Assembly (NCBI GenBank): GCA_030248215.1
Contig: JASANG010000999.1
Span: 1 to 64,000 of the forward strand
Length of the DNA stretch: 64,000 bases
Reading direction: 5' to 3'
DNA from: Enoplolaimus lenunculus
Taxonomy: Eukaryota; Nematoda; Enoplea; Enoplida; Thoracostomopsidae
Positions 34,961-46,411 of the stretch are shown here, piece by piece. How positions within the stretch are numbered: the stretch's first letter is position 1; every line of letters starts with the position of its first letter. Both the position numbers and the translations under genes were made by a program. A model generated the notes under the pieces. The model had not been told where the DNA came from and did no database searches. It saw only the letters and a program-made list of their open reading frames with translations.

Positions 34961-36731
34961 CGTTTTCTTGCAGTGTAGCCCTTTTTGGACAAGTACACCA
35001 CAAGGATTAGAATGTGAAGTAAATTAGTTTTCATGGGAAAATTGCGGAGCCAAAAAATACTACACATTACTGCTTTACCATTCAGACCTAGCTACGCCAT
35101 ATCCGTTGATCGCAAGGAACACGAAAAACGCAAACAAGATATATTTCATAGATACATCTGTACCAGTGTACCATCAAGGTTGGTCAGCTATAAAATTAAT
35201 TTAAGAAATGGTGTCAAAAAGCGTTTATTTGATGCTGTAGCAACGTTTTGACCAACGACAAAAAGCTTTTGTTGTATTGCAGTCTATAGGAACAATGGTT
35301 CGCCCATGATTTTTACATGGGTCAGTGTTCGGACAAACCATCACGAATACTTTACCTCAAACGTTATAGTGTCATATACTTTGCATCACGAGAACTTATC
35401 TCTATAAATGGATTTCAGAATTGAAACTTTGCCACGAGAATGTAAAACTACGTATACAAATTGTTCGGTTCACTCACCAGGTTTCTTCGACAATGGGGCC
35501 AAAGTTAGGGTGCTCAAAATTGAAAGCTTGCTTTTATCGCATGATTCTAGAATACGTCTAGCTTCAACCTCGCGTGTTTAACTCGCTCCACTCATGAGTT
35601 TCTGATGGTCTGATGCCCTCCTCCGTTTATTTCATGCCAAAACTTAAATTTTTAGAAAATGCGAATTGTAAGGTTCCAAATTCCTCCACTGGACTCACAA
35701 TGTATTTGTCGAAAAATTATACAATTATAAGCCATTTAGACACTGGTTGCGGAATTAAGACAAATATTGTTAAATGTTTTCCAATCAGACGTCTGGTTAA
35801 CGAGACAGTGATATATAATTTATCCAACTTATCGAAAAAAAATTTTGTCCCAAATGTCTGATAAGAATTTCAAAGGATAACTTTTAAAAATACTGACAAC
35901 ATAAATGACAATCTAGTTGATTCGAAACCGACCAATACAAGACAAAAAGGAAAGTATGCGTACTATAATTTCAAGTATAGTTTTTAATATTTCAAAATAA
36001 TACCAACAAGTATAACATTAAAAACAACAGAAGGAGTGTAAAATCAATTGTCAACTCCTTGCATAACGGAATAGAAAACATTCGCTTAAATTCCTATCCA
36101 ACCCGGATCGTAATGCTGGCTTTTTTGTGATATGCTGCAAAATTTAAATCTCGGTTTGGCTTAATTATTGTTTACGCACACTATACTCCACAATCAAATC
36201 TTTCTAGGTTCCCAATAGCACCGTTTCTACCTTCCGTATCCTGGCTAAACGTAAGGAACAGGGACGTAACAATGGTACAAGCATATTTGTAAGCCTAAAG
36301 CTTCAACCTAAGCGTAGCAATGAGCTTATACCTAAAGCTGAGCTTATATGAGTAAGCAAAAAGTATTCTAACGCTTCAGTAGAGTCTATTGCAGTTCAGC
36401 ACAAAAACGTTCCGCATCTGACTTTTACATGGGCCCAGTATCCTGTAAAGGCCTCTAGCCTGAATTTTAACTATCAACATGGCGTATTCAAAATTTGCGT
36501 TGGATGACGATATCGTTTTATGAATATCTCAATATTGTAATAAACTACGCCCAATGTGGAGTACTTTTAGAACTAATGTTGCATCCACAGTATTATTTTT
36601 CAGTTATTACTGACATTTCCATGATAAATTAAGCTATTAAAAACTAACAATTTGGTACTGTACGTGCTACCACAGACGACAAAATACCACTTACAACGTT
36701 AACTTAGCTAGAGATAAAGATACACAAGTAA
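34961..36731. other. unassigned DNA with one possible extracellular-protein exon
   Basis: No recognised repeat. At about 35656-35807, after tttttag, a plus frame reads NANCKVPNSSTGL, KNYTIISHLDTGCG and KCFPIRRLVNET. Several N-glycosylation sequons and spaced cysteines give it an extracellular look, loosely like a CCP/Sushi fragment. No partner exon was found. A degenerate GCCTAA stretch lies at about 36288-36365. Confidence 0.3.
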
Positions 36732-38081
36732 TGCGGGGTTCACGTTATAACCGGGGCAGCTTGGGACACGTTTTGTCCCTATTATGCGGGGTTCACGTTA
36801 TAACTGGGGCAGCCTGTAACACGTTTTGTCCCTATGTCTATAGCTGGTAACATTTTGTCTGACCGTTTATCCGCTATGAGATTCAATCCTGATGTGACAT
36901 CTACTGTTTGTACTGCAATATCATATTATATTCCAAATATTGTCTGCGAGTATCATATGATATGTTTGCAAATGTCTGCAAAGTTGTGGTAAACTAGCTT
37001 GATTGTCCTGTAGAATGTCATATGATACTAAAATTTCAAATTTGAATTATTTGTACTTAGGAATATATTTTGGGAAAAACTTAGCGAGAAACAGAAAGGT
37101 AGAAGCTAATTCAACTTGCGAAATCATTTAATACTGCATTATCCGACTTTTTACTGTTTTATTTAGCGTGCACAAATTCCATTGTCCTGTATAAATATCA
37201 TATGATATTTAGTAGAATTTTGGAATATCATATGATATTCGCATAAATGTCCCGCAGTATCATATGACAAGTGGTTATTTGTATACGATGATGGCTTGAC
37301 ATCAGTGATTTGTAAGCCAATGTCATATGACATTCACATTTTGTCTACATAACCGCTATTGGGATCACAAAACTTTATGTTGACGTCGAATCAACTTGGA
37401 CATAACGTGTTCCAAGCTGCCCCAGTTACAACATAAACGCCGCATTAGACTATTGGGTTACATTTTGTCTGCTAACAGACTCTATACCATATTCAAAAAG
37501 TCGTATTTGTCTGCTATCTTCATGTGTAGGTCACCTTTTGTCCTTCAATATCATATGATATTCGACGTATTGTCAGCGAATATCATATGACATATTTTCA
37601 AATGTCTGCATACTTGAGCTTGAGGTAACATATTCAAATTGTCCTGTTGAATATCATATGATACTAGAATTTGAAATTTGAATTTTTGAAATATGAAGCT
37701 GATTTTCTTAGCGGTTTTGTGCTGGAAATGAATTTGCAGACGTGCATTCGGTATTTTAAGCACAGCGGTGCCTTTGCCGTCCGACTTTCCATTAATTTAT
37801 TAGCACCCAAAAAATACACTGCCCCCCGCTGAATATCATATGATATTCGTTGTAATTTTGGGATATCATATGATATTCGCATAAATGTCCCTCAGTATCA
37901 CGTGACATACCGAATCTTGTACACATTGATCTTCTGAGAGCGGTGGATTGTAAATAAATGTCATATGACATTCGACTTTTGTCTGTTCACCCGATATGAG
38001 TGCTCGAATTTTAACGTTGACATCGAATCAACATGGGACAGACCGTGTCCCGCCTTCCCCGGTTATAACGTGAATCCCGCA
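36732..38081 (+). mobile_element. Harbinger-like TIR element B, split by element A
   Basis: Begins TGCGGGGTTCACGTTATAAC and ends with its inverted partner GTTATAACGTGAATCCCGCA. About 690 bp remain once the inner element (36785-37444) is set aside. The interior has no gene but many CATATG palindromes (for example aatatcatatgatattcg). Ends and the TTA target of its relatives fit PIF/Harbinger MITEs. Its own flanks (taa, aat) do not show a clean duplication. Confidence 0.8.
36785..37444 (+). mobile_element. Harbinger-like TIR element A, nested in element B
   Basis: 660 bp, starting TGCGGGGTTCACGTTATAAC and ending gttacaacataaacgccgca. It is flanked by TTA at 36782-36784 and 37445-37447. The sister copy at 46412 reads gtccctattagactattggg without interruption, the exact empty site, confirming both the insertion and the 3-bp TTA duplication. 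The interior is palindrome-rich and non-coding. Confidence 0.92.
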
Positions 38082-38236
38082 AATACACGAACTATTACGA
38101 AGGTTAATACAACAACCACTATAATGTCGCTCACACGTTACCATACGCGCACTCCGCACATTCATCGTCCCTCTATACTTTTTTAAAAAAGACTAGCTAA
38201 TCTGTTGTTGCGTAACTGTGTGCGGACATTTTATCT

Positions 38237-39369
38237 CTAAATAAAAAATGTCCGCATAGAGTTTATTTCATTGACGGACAATCTGTATATTGTTTGCGCA
38301 ATCTGTAAATATTAAATATAGAGTTGCGTGAACTGTTGGATTTATCGTTACAGTCTAAAAGGTGTCGCCGGAAAGCGCTAAATAAAATAATTAATTTACT
38401 ACCTTATTTTGTTGCGTTTTGCATGTTCGCCATAATTTCCCAGCAAAATTGTATTTTCCTGCCAAAATCTGAATTTCTTGCCGAAATTTGAATTTGCAGT
38501 CAAAATTTGAATTTCCCGCCAAAATTTGAATTTTCCCGCCAAATTTCCCGCCAAAATTTGAATTTTCCCGCCAAAATTTGATTTTTCCCGCCAAAATTTG
38601 AATTTCCCGCCAAAATTTGAATTTTCCCGCCAAAATTTGATTTTTCCCGCCAAAATTTGAATTTCCCGCCAAAATTTGAATTTTCCAGCCAAATTTTGAA
38701 TTTCCCAGCCAAATTTTGAATTTCCCGCAAAATCTGAATTTCTCGCCAAAATTTGAATTTCGCGCCAAAATTTGAATTTTCCCGCCAAAATTTGAATTTT
38801 CCGCCAAAATTTGAATTTCTCGCCAAAATTTGAATTTCCCGCCAAAATTTGAATTTTCCCGCCAAAATTTGAATTTTCCCGCCAAAATTTGAATTTTCCC
38901 GCCAAAATTTGATTTTTCCCGCCAAAATTTGAATTTCCCGCCAAAATTTGAATTTTTCCGCCAAAATTTGAATTTCTCGCCACAACTTGAATTTTCGCAC
39001 CTGAATTTGAATTTGCCGCCATCCCCGCCAAAATGTGAATTTCAACGCTAAGGTGTCCCTTATGTGCCTACCATATAAAAAATTGTACACTGCACTGTTT
39101 TTCAAACATTTCAATGTTCGAGACAGTGTCACTGCAAAACAGTCTTGTCCGGATAGAGTTTCCGTGAAACTCTATGATGTCCGCGAATGGCGGTGTGATG
39201 CTATTGGAAAATGAATGGTTTCGATAAAACATGAGCCGGACAAGCTATTGAATTTCTTTTGGGAGGGGACATTTTGCGTGCCGAGTGCTCGTATGGTAAG
39301 GTGTGAGTGACATAAGCAGCACGCAAACAACATATCAAAATTGTCAAAAACCATGATAAATTCGGTTAC
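38237..39369. repeat. 1.13-kb unit carrying a 19-20 bp array, copy 1
   Basis: Left flank (tctctaaataaaaaatgtcc ... ggtgtcgccggaaagcgcta), array at about 38440-39045, right flank (cgaatggcggtgtgatgcta ... ccatgataaattcggttaca). Both flanks recur around the second array at 39370-40075, so the locus is a tandem duplication. Copy 2 has a shorter array. Confidence 0.85.
38440..39045. repeat. minisatellite of about 31 units, cccgccaaaatttgaattt
   Basis: Units of 19-20 bp; about half contain TTTCCCGCCAAA, which equals the E2F/DP binding consensus. Variants include ctcgcc, ccagcc and a 12-base short unit. Because the unit has no stop in any minus-strand frame, three overlapping false ORFs of 164-210 codons appear; they are not genes. 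Confidence 0.92.
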
Positions 39370-40075
39370 ATCTCTAAATAAAAAATGTCCGCATAGAGTT
39401 TATTTTATTGACGGACAATTTGTATATTGTTTGCGCAATCTGTAAATATTTAAATATAGAATTGCGTGAACTGTTGGATTTATCGTTACAGTCTAAAAGG
39501 TGTCGCCGGAAAGCGCTAAATAAAATAATTAATTTACTACGTTATTTTGTTGCTTTTTGTATGTTCGCCATAATTTCCCAGCAAAATGGAATTTTCCTGC
39601 CAAAATCTGAAATTCTTGCCGAAATTTGAATTTGCAGCCAAAATTTGAATTTCCCGCCAAAATTTGAATTTTCCCGCCAAAATTTGAATTTCCCGCCAAA
39701 ATTTGAATTTTCCAGCCAAAATTTGAATTTCCCGCCAAAATTTGAATTTTCCAGCCAAATTTTGAATTTCCCAGCCAAATTTTGAATTTCCCGCAAAATC
39801 TGAATTTTTCGCCTATATTTGAGTTAGCCTCCAAAATTTGAATTTTCCCGCCAAAATTTGAATTTCCCGCCAAAATTTGAATTTCCCCGAATGGCGGTGT
39901 GATACTATTGGAAAATGAAGGGTTTCGATAAAACATGAGCCGGACAAGCTATTGAATTTCTTTTGGGAGGGGACATTTTGCGTGCCGAGTGCTCGTATGG
40001 TAAGGTGTGAGTGACATAAGCAGCACGCAAACAACATACCAAAATTGTCAAAAACCATGATAAATTCGGTTACAG
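39370..40075. repeat. second copy of the array unit (16-unit array at 39577-39895)
   Basis: Flanks match 38237-38470 and 39173-39369 almost base for base. The array has about 16 units and starts with the same order of variants as copy 1 (cccagc, cctgcc, cttgcc, gcag), showing that the whole locus was duplicated and the arrays later changed length. Confidence 0.85.
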
Positions 40076-40546
40076 TTTTGCAACGACAGAAGACGTTATG
40101 CGTCCAAACATTTTGGAAGCACCATGCCGCGACATCGTATATTATTCGCAAGCAAACCAACACTTTTTCATAAAGATCAAATTCTTACTTACGCGTTTGG
40201 CTATGGGCTTGGTTAAACAGCTAAAATTTATATTAATTAACAAGCTCTAAATTTTGAAATCAAATAAAAAAGGTTATAAATATTTAAACGTTTCGGAAGT
40301 CTTGGTCACAGGGTTCGGATTTCGGCAAAATACTCAACAGTAATAGGTATACCCGTAATATAGCTATAATACTTTCGATACATACATTTTGTTTCTGGTT
40401 TGATACCGTTAAATTCAGAGCCGGGTTATGATGTTGTTGATAAATACAAAATATTTGATATTTGCTCAATGTTTTCTCAAACAGTACGAGCTTATTGCCG
40501 GAAACGTAAATTTTTTTAAGTTTCGTTAATCTAGCGTGTCGCCATA

Positions 40547-40975
40547 CTGTAGTGACCCGAATAAGAGGGGGACTGATATTTATTTGGCCTCTTCCGAGGG
40601 TAACCCTCTTGTTATTCGGTTACGGACCGTTATTTATTTTTAACCCACGCTCCGTCGCCCTTCGTTACTGATATATAGATATATATCCGGTACTGTAATT
40701 ATCCGTTGAATTAAACGTTATTTGCTTTGTGTCAATAGCTTGAGCGATAATACAAGGTTATACTTTGGAATGTACTTTCAAAATTTAAGTACGCTTTAAA
40801 GTTTCGAACTCAAATTATTTGGTCCTGGAGTCATTTATGCGCTACAATTAGGGTTCATTGACATTTATGGACTCTAATTAGGGTTTAGGGACTCTATCCG
40901 CTTACGGACTTTTATTAGGGATACGGACTCCAATTGATGCGGACTCAAAATGGGGACCCCCCTTATTACCCCCCA
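40547..40975. mobile_element. TIR MITE (CTGTAGTGACCCGAATAAGA family), copy 1
   Basis: Begins CTGTAGTGACCCGAATAAGA directly after TA. Its interior (gcttgagcgataatacaagg, gtacgctttaaagtttcgaa) matches the copy at 59655-59997. The right end is worn, trailing into ccccttattacccccc. Terminal sequence and a possible TA target suggest a Tc1/mariner relative. Confidence 0.7.
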
Positions 40976-41328
40976 GGGCCGGTTTAAGGTGGTGGGAGGC
41001 CCGGGGCCCATATGACAAGAAGATCTGGGGCCCGTACGACAAGGAGGCCCGGGGCCCATCCGACTAGCATGCCTTTTTTAACCATAGTTATTTTATGCAT
41101 CACAGCTTAAAGTGATACATTTTAATGAAACAAATTGCACCAAAAGTACGAAACAAAATTTCGGCCCGGCGACTTTTTTCGATTTGCAACTTAGAGAAGT
41201 CAGTTACGATTCCACTGAAGTCTATAAATTGTCTGAACTCCGAAAATGGACGGTGCGGACCCCGTTTTTTTCATGTTCTAACTTTTTTGAACCACGCTAT
41301 TTTCCAAAAATATCTTTGAACACACTCT
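40976..41328. other. GC-rich repeat patch and unassigned DNA
   Basis: Starts cagggccggtttaaggtggt, like the tip of a hAT MITE, followed by three repeats of ggcccggggcccat or close variants with ygacaag. No right terminus found. The remainder is unassigned. Confidence 0.4.
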
Positions 41329-41689
41329 TAAGGTGGCAACGAATCTACGATTCTACTGAATCCGACCCCGAATCCGAATTCATTGCTAATTTGTAGAATC
41401 TGAATCCGAATCGTGCATGTTGCGAATTTCAAATATCTATAATTTGTTTCAGAATATGAACGTAATGCCAGCAGCATATCTTTAAACGTTGGTATTAATA
41501 TTTCAAGCTCGACCTCAGTCCTGAGATTTGTAAGCTGTAATAAAAATATTTATTTATATAACAATTTACTTGAATTTTATTGTTTAAAAAGGAAAAAAAC
41601 ATATTGCCAAATACTGTTGGATTTGGTTTATCATTCGGTTTTTTTCAGAACCAAACCGGATCCGAATCCGAACCTTTGTTACCACCCTG
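41329..41689. mobile_element. hAT-type MITE (GAATCCGAATCC family)
   Basis: Close relative of 11834-12207. Both carry aggtggcamcgaatctac at the left, atctataatttgtttcagaa inside, and ccgaacctttgttaccaccctg-like right ends (the last bases here are accaccctg). The left tip is decayed (taagg for caggg) and no target duplication is visible. Confidence 0.75.
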
Positions 41690-42621
41690 GTGTGAGTTTT
41701 CACCCTACTTCGGTGGCCAGAGGTTTTATCCAGGAGCAGGGATGCGCGAGGATATGAGTTTTCTCGCTAGTGTTGTGCACCGGCTATTGGCAATAACCAC
41801 CCGGCCAGCCACTGACCATAACAGAAAAATGTAAAAAAAATTGACATCATCAAGTTAATATTTTAAATCTTATTTATATTTAGATTCAATAACTAGTTGA
41901 AACTACTTTGGTTACAGGTATCGGGTTAAATTGCTTTATAAAAATATAGTGAAAACTTTCACTGCAGTACATATGTATAAATATTTTTTGACAATAATAA
42001 TGGGAACTAGGAGTTAAAATGCTCCGCAAGGACCATAGGAAAATAGGTTTCCAAACTGCATCGGAAAGAAATTTGTAATGTGTAGAAACGAGGTGAAATA
42101 AAGTTCTATTGTTCAGCGTAGTTGATAGCAAAAGCACTGTAGGGGCCGAAGAAGCCTTAGTCCAGTTGCACATGTGTGCAACTACGCGCAGTAGTATATC
42201 ATAATACCAATGTGATTTAAACGTACTGCTTTTCCACATGTTCCTTTACAAGGGCTTTGGGGCACTTATTTTCTTGTAAAAAATATACGCTTCAAAGTTG
42301 CAAAATGTAGGAACATGTGTTTATATTTTTACTGTTGCTCACCGAGTCATTATGCAAATGCTTGATAATTTTTTAAATTTGTATATTGGCTGGCCGGCGC
42401 CAATGACCGGCCGGCCAGTAGAAAAAGTGGTAATTGCACAACACTACTTCTAGTACCGAAACTTGTGGCAGTGTAGCCCAGCCGTGATACAGTAGGCCAG
42501 ATTGCAGCCGGATACATGTTGCTTGTCTGCTTAACAAAATGCAATCTTAAAATAGTGCAGTGATGACGGATAAGAATTGGCAATGCAAGGGCACTCTTGG
42601 TCGAAAAGCGAAGTTCCGGTC
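41690..42621. other. unassigned DNA
   Basis: No coding frame or repeat that I recognise. A ccggccggccag stretch at about 42408 and ccggccagccac at 41800 form a loose inverted pair (about 600 bp apart) and could be the ends of an element. Confidence 0.3.
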
Positions 42622-43102
42622 CTAAATATAGCTAATCTGACTACACAACTCTTCATCGTAATGCCATAAGTTTGGGATCACAAATGATAGATGGTGTAGG
42701 CTTACTGCCCAGACCCAACCCTGCAGAAACCAGAAAATTAGATAAAGCTGAAGAACTTTCTCAACATTTGAAAAATTCTTTTGAATCACTACTTCCCAAA
42801 AATCGAGTATCGGTGCAACCAGCATTAGAGTAAGAATAGTCGGGCGCCCCAAACAGGTCCGAGAGGGCTCCTCAATGGAATGTTTCACAGCTTGTATAAC
42901 TTCGTGGTCCTCGAAAATTTTTTGTTGGCTGGATATCAATTGAATCACATCGTGGTTTTCGGTTAGTGGGAGGACCCTGTTCGTGGGAGGCCCGTTGAGT
43001 TACTGCTTTTAACTTACCATTCTTATTGCCGCTTGGGGTTGTGTTACCACGATCGTTGTCATCAATGTCATCATTATTCACTTCTTCTAAATTGAGTGCC
43101 AT
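42622..43102 (-). other. possible minus-strand gene fragment, unidentified
   Basis: An ATG at 43100-43102 opens an acidic frame (MALNLEEVNNDDIDDNDRG) that reaches a good donor (aatg|gtaagt) at about 43015. Farther along, another frame reads VIQLISSQQKIFEDHEVIQA, then SIEEPSRTCLGRPTILTLML and a hydrophobic stretch. The two do not join cleanly at obvious splice sites. It may be a host gene, or the continuation of the transposase remnant just upstream. Confidence 0.3.
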
Positions 43103-43289
43103 GTGGAGATGTTAGATATTTTTTGTTTACTGCAACACAATGTGTGATTTAATTTCATGAGGAAAACCATACATGTGAACTGTGAATTCAATCAGTATAA
43201 ATTTCCGGAAACTTTAATAATTAAATACGTTACCAATACAAACAAAAACACTGGCTAGGTAAAGTATGTTACATCATTGTAAACATTAC

Positions 43290-43510
43290 ACAATTTATAT
43301 GTACCTTTGTTAACACCGGCCAAATGCCTTGTTTTGTTTTCCAATACTCTAGCGGAGTAATACCATGAACGACGCATGGCTCATTCAAATAAGCCATAAG
43401 TTGCACACCGTCACTTGTCGTGATGTTTACCACTTTTTGACCCGCCGAAATTCTGCTGATTGCAGGTGTTACTGCTGCTCTTTGACGCTCATTTGCTACC
43501 GCAATTCTTT
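43290..43510 (-). pseudogene. hAT-family transposase C-terminal fragment
   Basis: A minus frame reads ERQRAAVTPAISRI, then SDGVQLMAYLNEP and GITPLEYWKTKQGIWPVLTK, the last matching the hAT/ZBED dimerisation region (PLEWWK....P.L..LA). It ends at a possible donor (aag|gtacat). Sequence 5' of it (NTARAIPVKLQDEI) is in another frame, so the copy is broken. No ATG-initiated gene can be built. It may be a relic of an autonomous partner of the hAT MITEs. Confidence 0.6.
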
Positions 43511-44399
43511 ATATCGACCATGATTTCATCTTGGAGCTTGACAGGTATCGCGCGGGCAGTATTACTATTCTAAAAATTTTGAAAATTAAACCAAGAAAAT
43601 GTGTCTGTAGTGTTGAATCGGAATATCTGGGTATGAAATATTGGGGTATCGGTTGCTATATTATATTTAACAGTATCGCTTGAACACTAATTTTTTCTGA
43701 TTTACTATTACCGCACATTATTGCTTAATTGCAGTGGTCGATAGCTCTTGTTTACAGTTTGCTTACTCACTATAAGGTTGGGACCCGGCACCTGAGCCTG
43801 AGCCACCTATCCTTGGCGATCCCAAGCTCTTATGATAGTGCGCAGAGTTGGCTTAGCTGTGTTCGGAATAGGAATTCCGCGCCCAGAACTAGAGCGCCCC
43901 TATAGCCTATAACTATTATCACTAGACCCGTTGATTGCTTTTATCATGCTGTAACACAGCGAACTATTTTGGTCGGCACTACTAGGAACACCTTCCCTTC
44001 CTCAGTTCGTGGTTACCTAAGCAAGAAAATACTCTATACTTCTAACAGAACGTGACAGTAAATACATTAATCAATTAAAATCAATATTCCCACGCCCAAA
44101 ATGGAATACGTACACAATTCAGAACTTCCAAGACAATCACAAACCGCTTTGATGCAAAAATGATGCGTACTACTGTACCCCAAAATGAAGTTTACTCAAA
44201 TGGACCACGTTCAAGAACAATTCATGAATATTCAACTGCTACAGCCACCCTTACGGTGCCACAAGAAACCAATGTAAACACCCAATTGCTAGATTACCAT
44301 ATCGTACTGAGTAAATAAAACTAGACTGTCCTTGCGGAACACTCAAATCTTTCTGTCAATAGGTAATTTGCATTATCACCAAAATAATACACAAACCGA

Positions 44400-44830
44400 C
44401 AACCGTGACCCAAAATTCAGACAAAATTTCACCCTGGCGTGTCTGCTGCTTTGCAGAAACATCGTTAAATTCCAAAAATAATTCAATTAACTCAAACTAT
44501 TCAGTTACAGAGTGGTCACACTCGTCTAATTTCAAGTAAGATATCAAATCAAAACCTGGCTGATGATTAACAGATTGTAAGTTCAAAAGTGTTGGTAAAA
44601 CGCAAGTTTTTAATAAGTCTATTCTGCCCACAGTCATGCCCTTATAAAGCCGAACAGGACAACTCGACATATTAAGTAACGGCAAAGGAATAAATATGTT
44701 ATCAGCATCGCTTAATATTAATTCAATCGTGTTTAAACCATATAACTTAATGAGCTTATAATCTGGTTCGCAGTACGCATCACCCTCACGTCCAAACCCT
44801 TTTACTTCACAGGTATATAAGCACAGCGCT
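44400..44830 (-). mobile_element. fossil LTR-retrotransposon pol fragment
   Basis: The minus strand encodes a segment like that between the protease and reverse transcriptase of Ty3/gypsy-type pol, including NMSSCPVRLYKGMTVGRI and, farther on, a LIELFLEFNDV-like run. No gag, integrase, envelope or paired LTRs could be recognised around it. It is short and broken, and looks old. Confidence 0.45.
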
Positions 44831-46411
44831 AGTAGGAGGCAGGGATGTTCAGTTGTGTATCGTGGCAGAGTTGTTGTCGTTTGTTATTGTGATTCTGAGA
44901 CGGATTGAAGTTTATTAGCTTATGTTTTAGTGCTAACGGAAGCATAGACCGCAAGTAAGTAGTTTACGGAAAAATAGCAGAATTTGGTTTGTCCTTAAGG
45001 ACACACTGCCGTTGCACTCATTCATTGCTAATTGGTAAATTAGTTTTGTTCGTTACTGTGTGCACTAGTAATTGGTGGCCTGTGTGGCTTTAGTAGAGGT
45101 TTGTGGTGTTTGGTACAAGTAGTGACTACGAATTTTCAACGAAATTTACTCGGTAACCCGTAAAGTTTTTGTGGCGTAATTGAACATTTTATAGGAATAT
45201 TATTTTGCAATTTCGAAAAAGTCCGTGCATCCTGTTTTTTATTAAAGACTCTTGGGTCTCACACGTAGTTGAGTGAGTGAAAATTTTAATTAGGAAAAAT
45301 TCGGAGTGCGGGAAAAACAAGCTTTTGTGAAAAAGCAATTGGTCATTACTAAAAAAACAGGGACCAGCAACGTCCATTTCAGGACTGTAGTAATTTTACG
45401 GGCACAAGTAGACAAAAATTAACCACCCCTCGTCCGGACAGTAATAACATATTTTGACTCGGACTCGCTCGGTCGCAAATCGAGCCACTCCGAGTCAGAG
45501 GCAACAAAAACGGCTTCAAAAATAAATAAAATAACAAACAGGGGTAAAACAAACAACTATCTCAGCAGTTAACTGCAACAAAGTTTCGAAAGCTTCCCGA
45601 AAAGTTTAATGGAGTACCTCTTCATGAACTGATCCTTTGTGCTTTGTTGTTGAAGAATTATACGGCAATATACATTTTACACGTCACAATTTCACCCTAT
45701 TCCCCGATATCGCTGACGCCTCCGGCCACCGGCACTCGAGAAAACGTGTAATGGACAAAATTTTCCGTAGCCGACTTCTGCGCTCAAAGCCGGCCACACC
45801 AGCGAATAAAAACCGTGAGCACGACGACAAACCATAAAACTACGTTTAGTAGGCATCAGCAAAGTTTTATATGCCATACTGGCAATCTGAAGTCGATAAC
45901 AAAATGAATTCCTGAATTGCTAAAGACAGCACAAGCTTTTATACCCAAAATATTGGCGAACAGAAAGTTGCATACACTGAAGCTTATTTGCATAAGCTTC
46001 CGAAAAATATTAAAATTTTACCAAAATATTAAAAACCAGCTGTTGATTTGCATAAGTCGGAAAATTCAAAAAAGACAGAAACAAACGCAAGCAACCCAAT
46101 AACAATATACAACAAATAGGGGTAACAGTTAAGCACAAGACGGCGAAGTAAAAACGCTTAAGGCCCCCGGATGGCTTGGGAGGTTATTAACCCAGTTGAC
46201 CTAGGTAACTGCAAGCTCTAACACACCACTAAAGGTCTAAAATTTTCAAAACCGTTAAATTGGACGCCCCAGAATCGCCCCACTCTGTGGCCACCCTGTT
46301 GCGGCCAAGCGTAGCGTTTAGTTTCTTCAGTGTGTCATAAGCAAGCATTATCGTAGCAGTAAAATTATCTTTTAGCTACAGATAAAAGATTCGAGTGCAT
46401 CGTACTCATGA
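44831..46411. other. unassigned DNA, partly perhaps old retroelement flank
   Basis: A TATATAAG box at about 44813-44820 stands near the fossil pol piece and might derive from an LTR promoter, but no repeat pair was found. Short ORFs here show no recognisable protein. Confidence 0.3.

Noticed and set aside
36900-38000. CRISPR-like array of spaced palindromes
   Set aside because: Spacing is irregular, repeats vary, the genome is eukaryotic, and transposon termini explain the block.
38391-39132. Three overlapping minus-strand ORFs with repeating KFKFWREIQILAG-type sequence
   Set aside because: Produced by the stop-free 19-20 bp minisatellite read in all three frames; no start, splice or conservation support.
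39529-39936. Similar repetitive minus-strand ORFs
   Set aside because: Same minisatellite in the duplicated locus.
45189-45837. Short ORFs near the fossil pol fragment as possible retroelement genes
   Set aside because: No recognisable gag, protease or integrase motif; kept as unassigned DNA.
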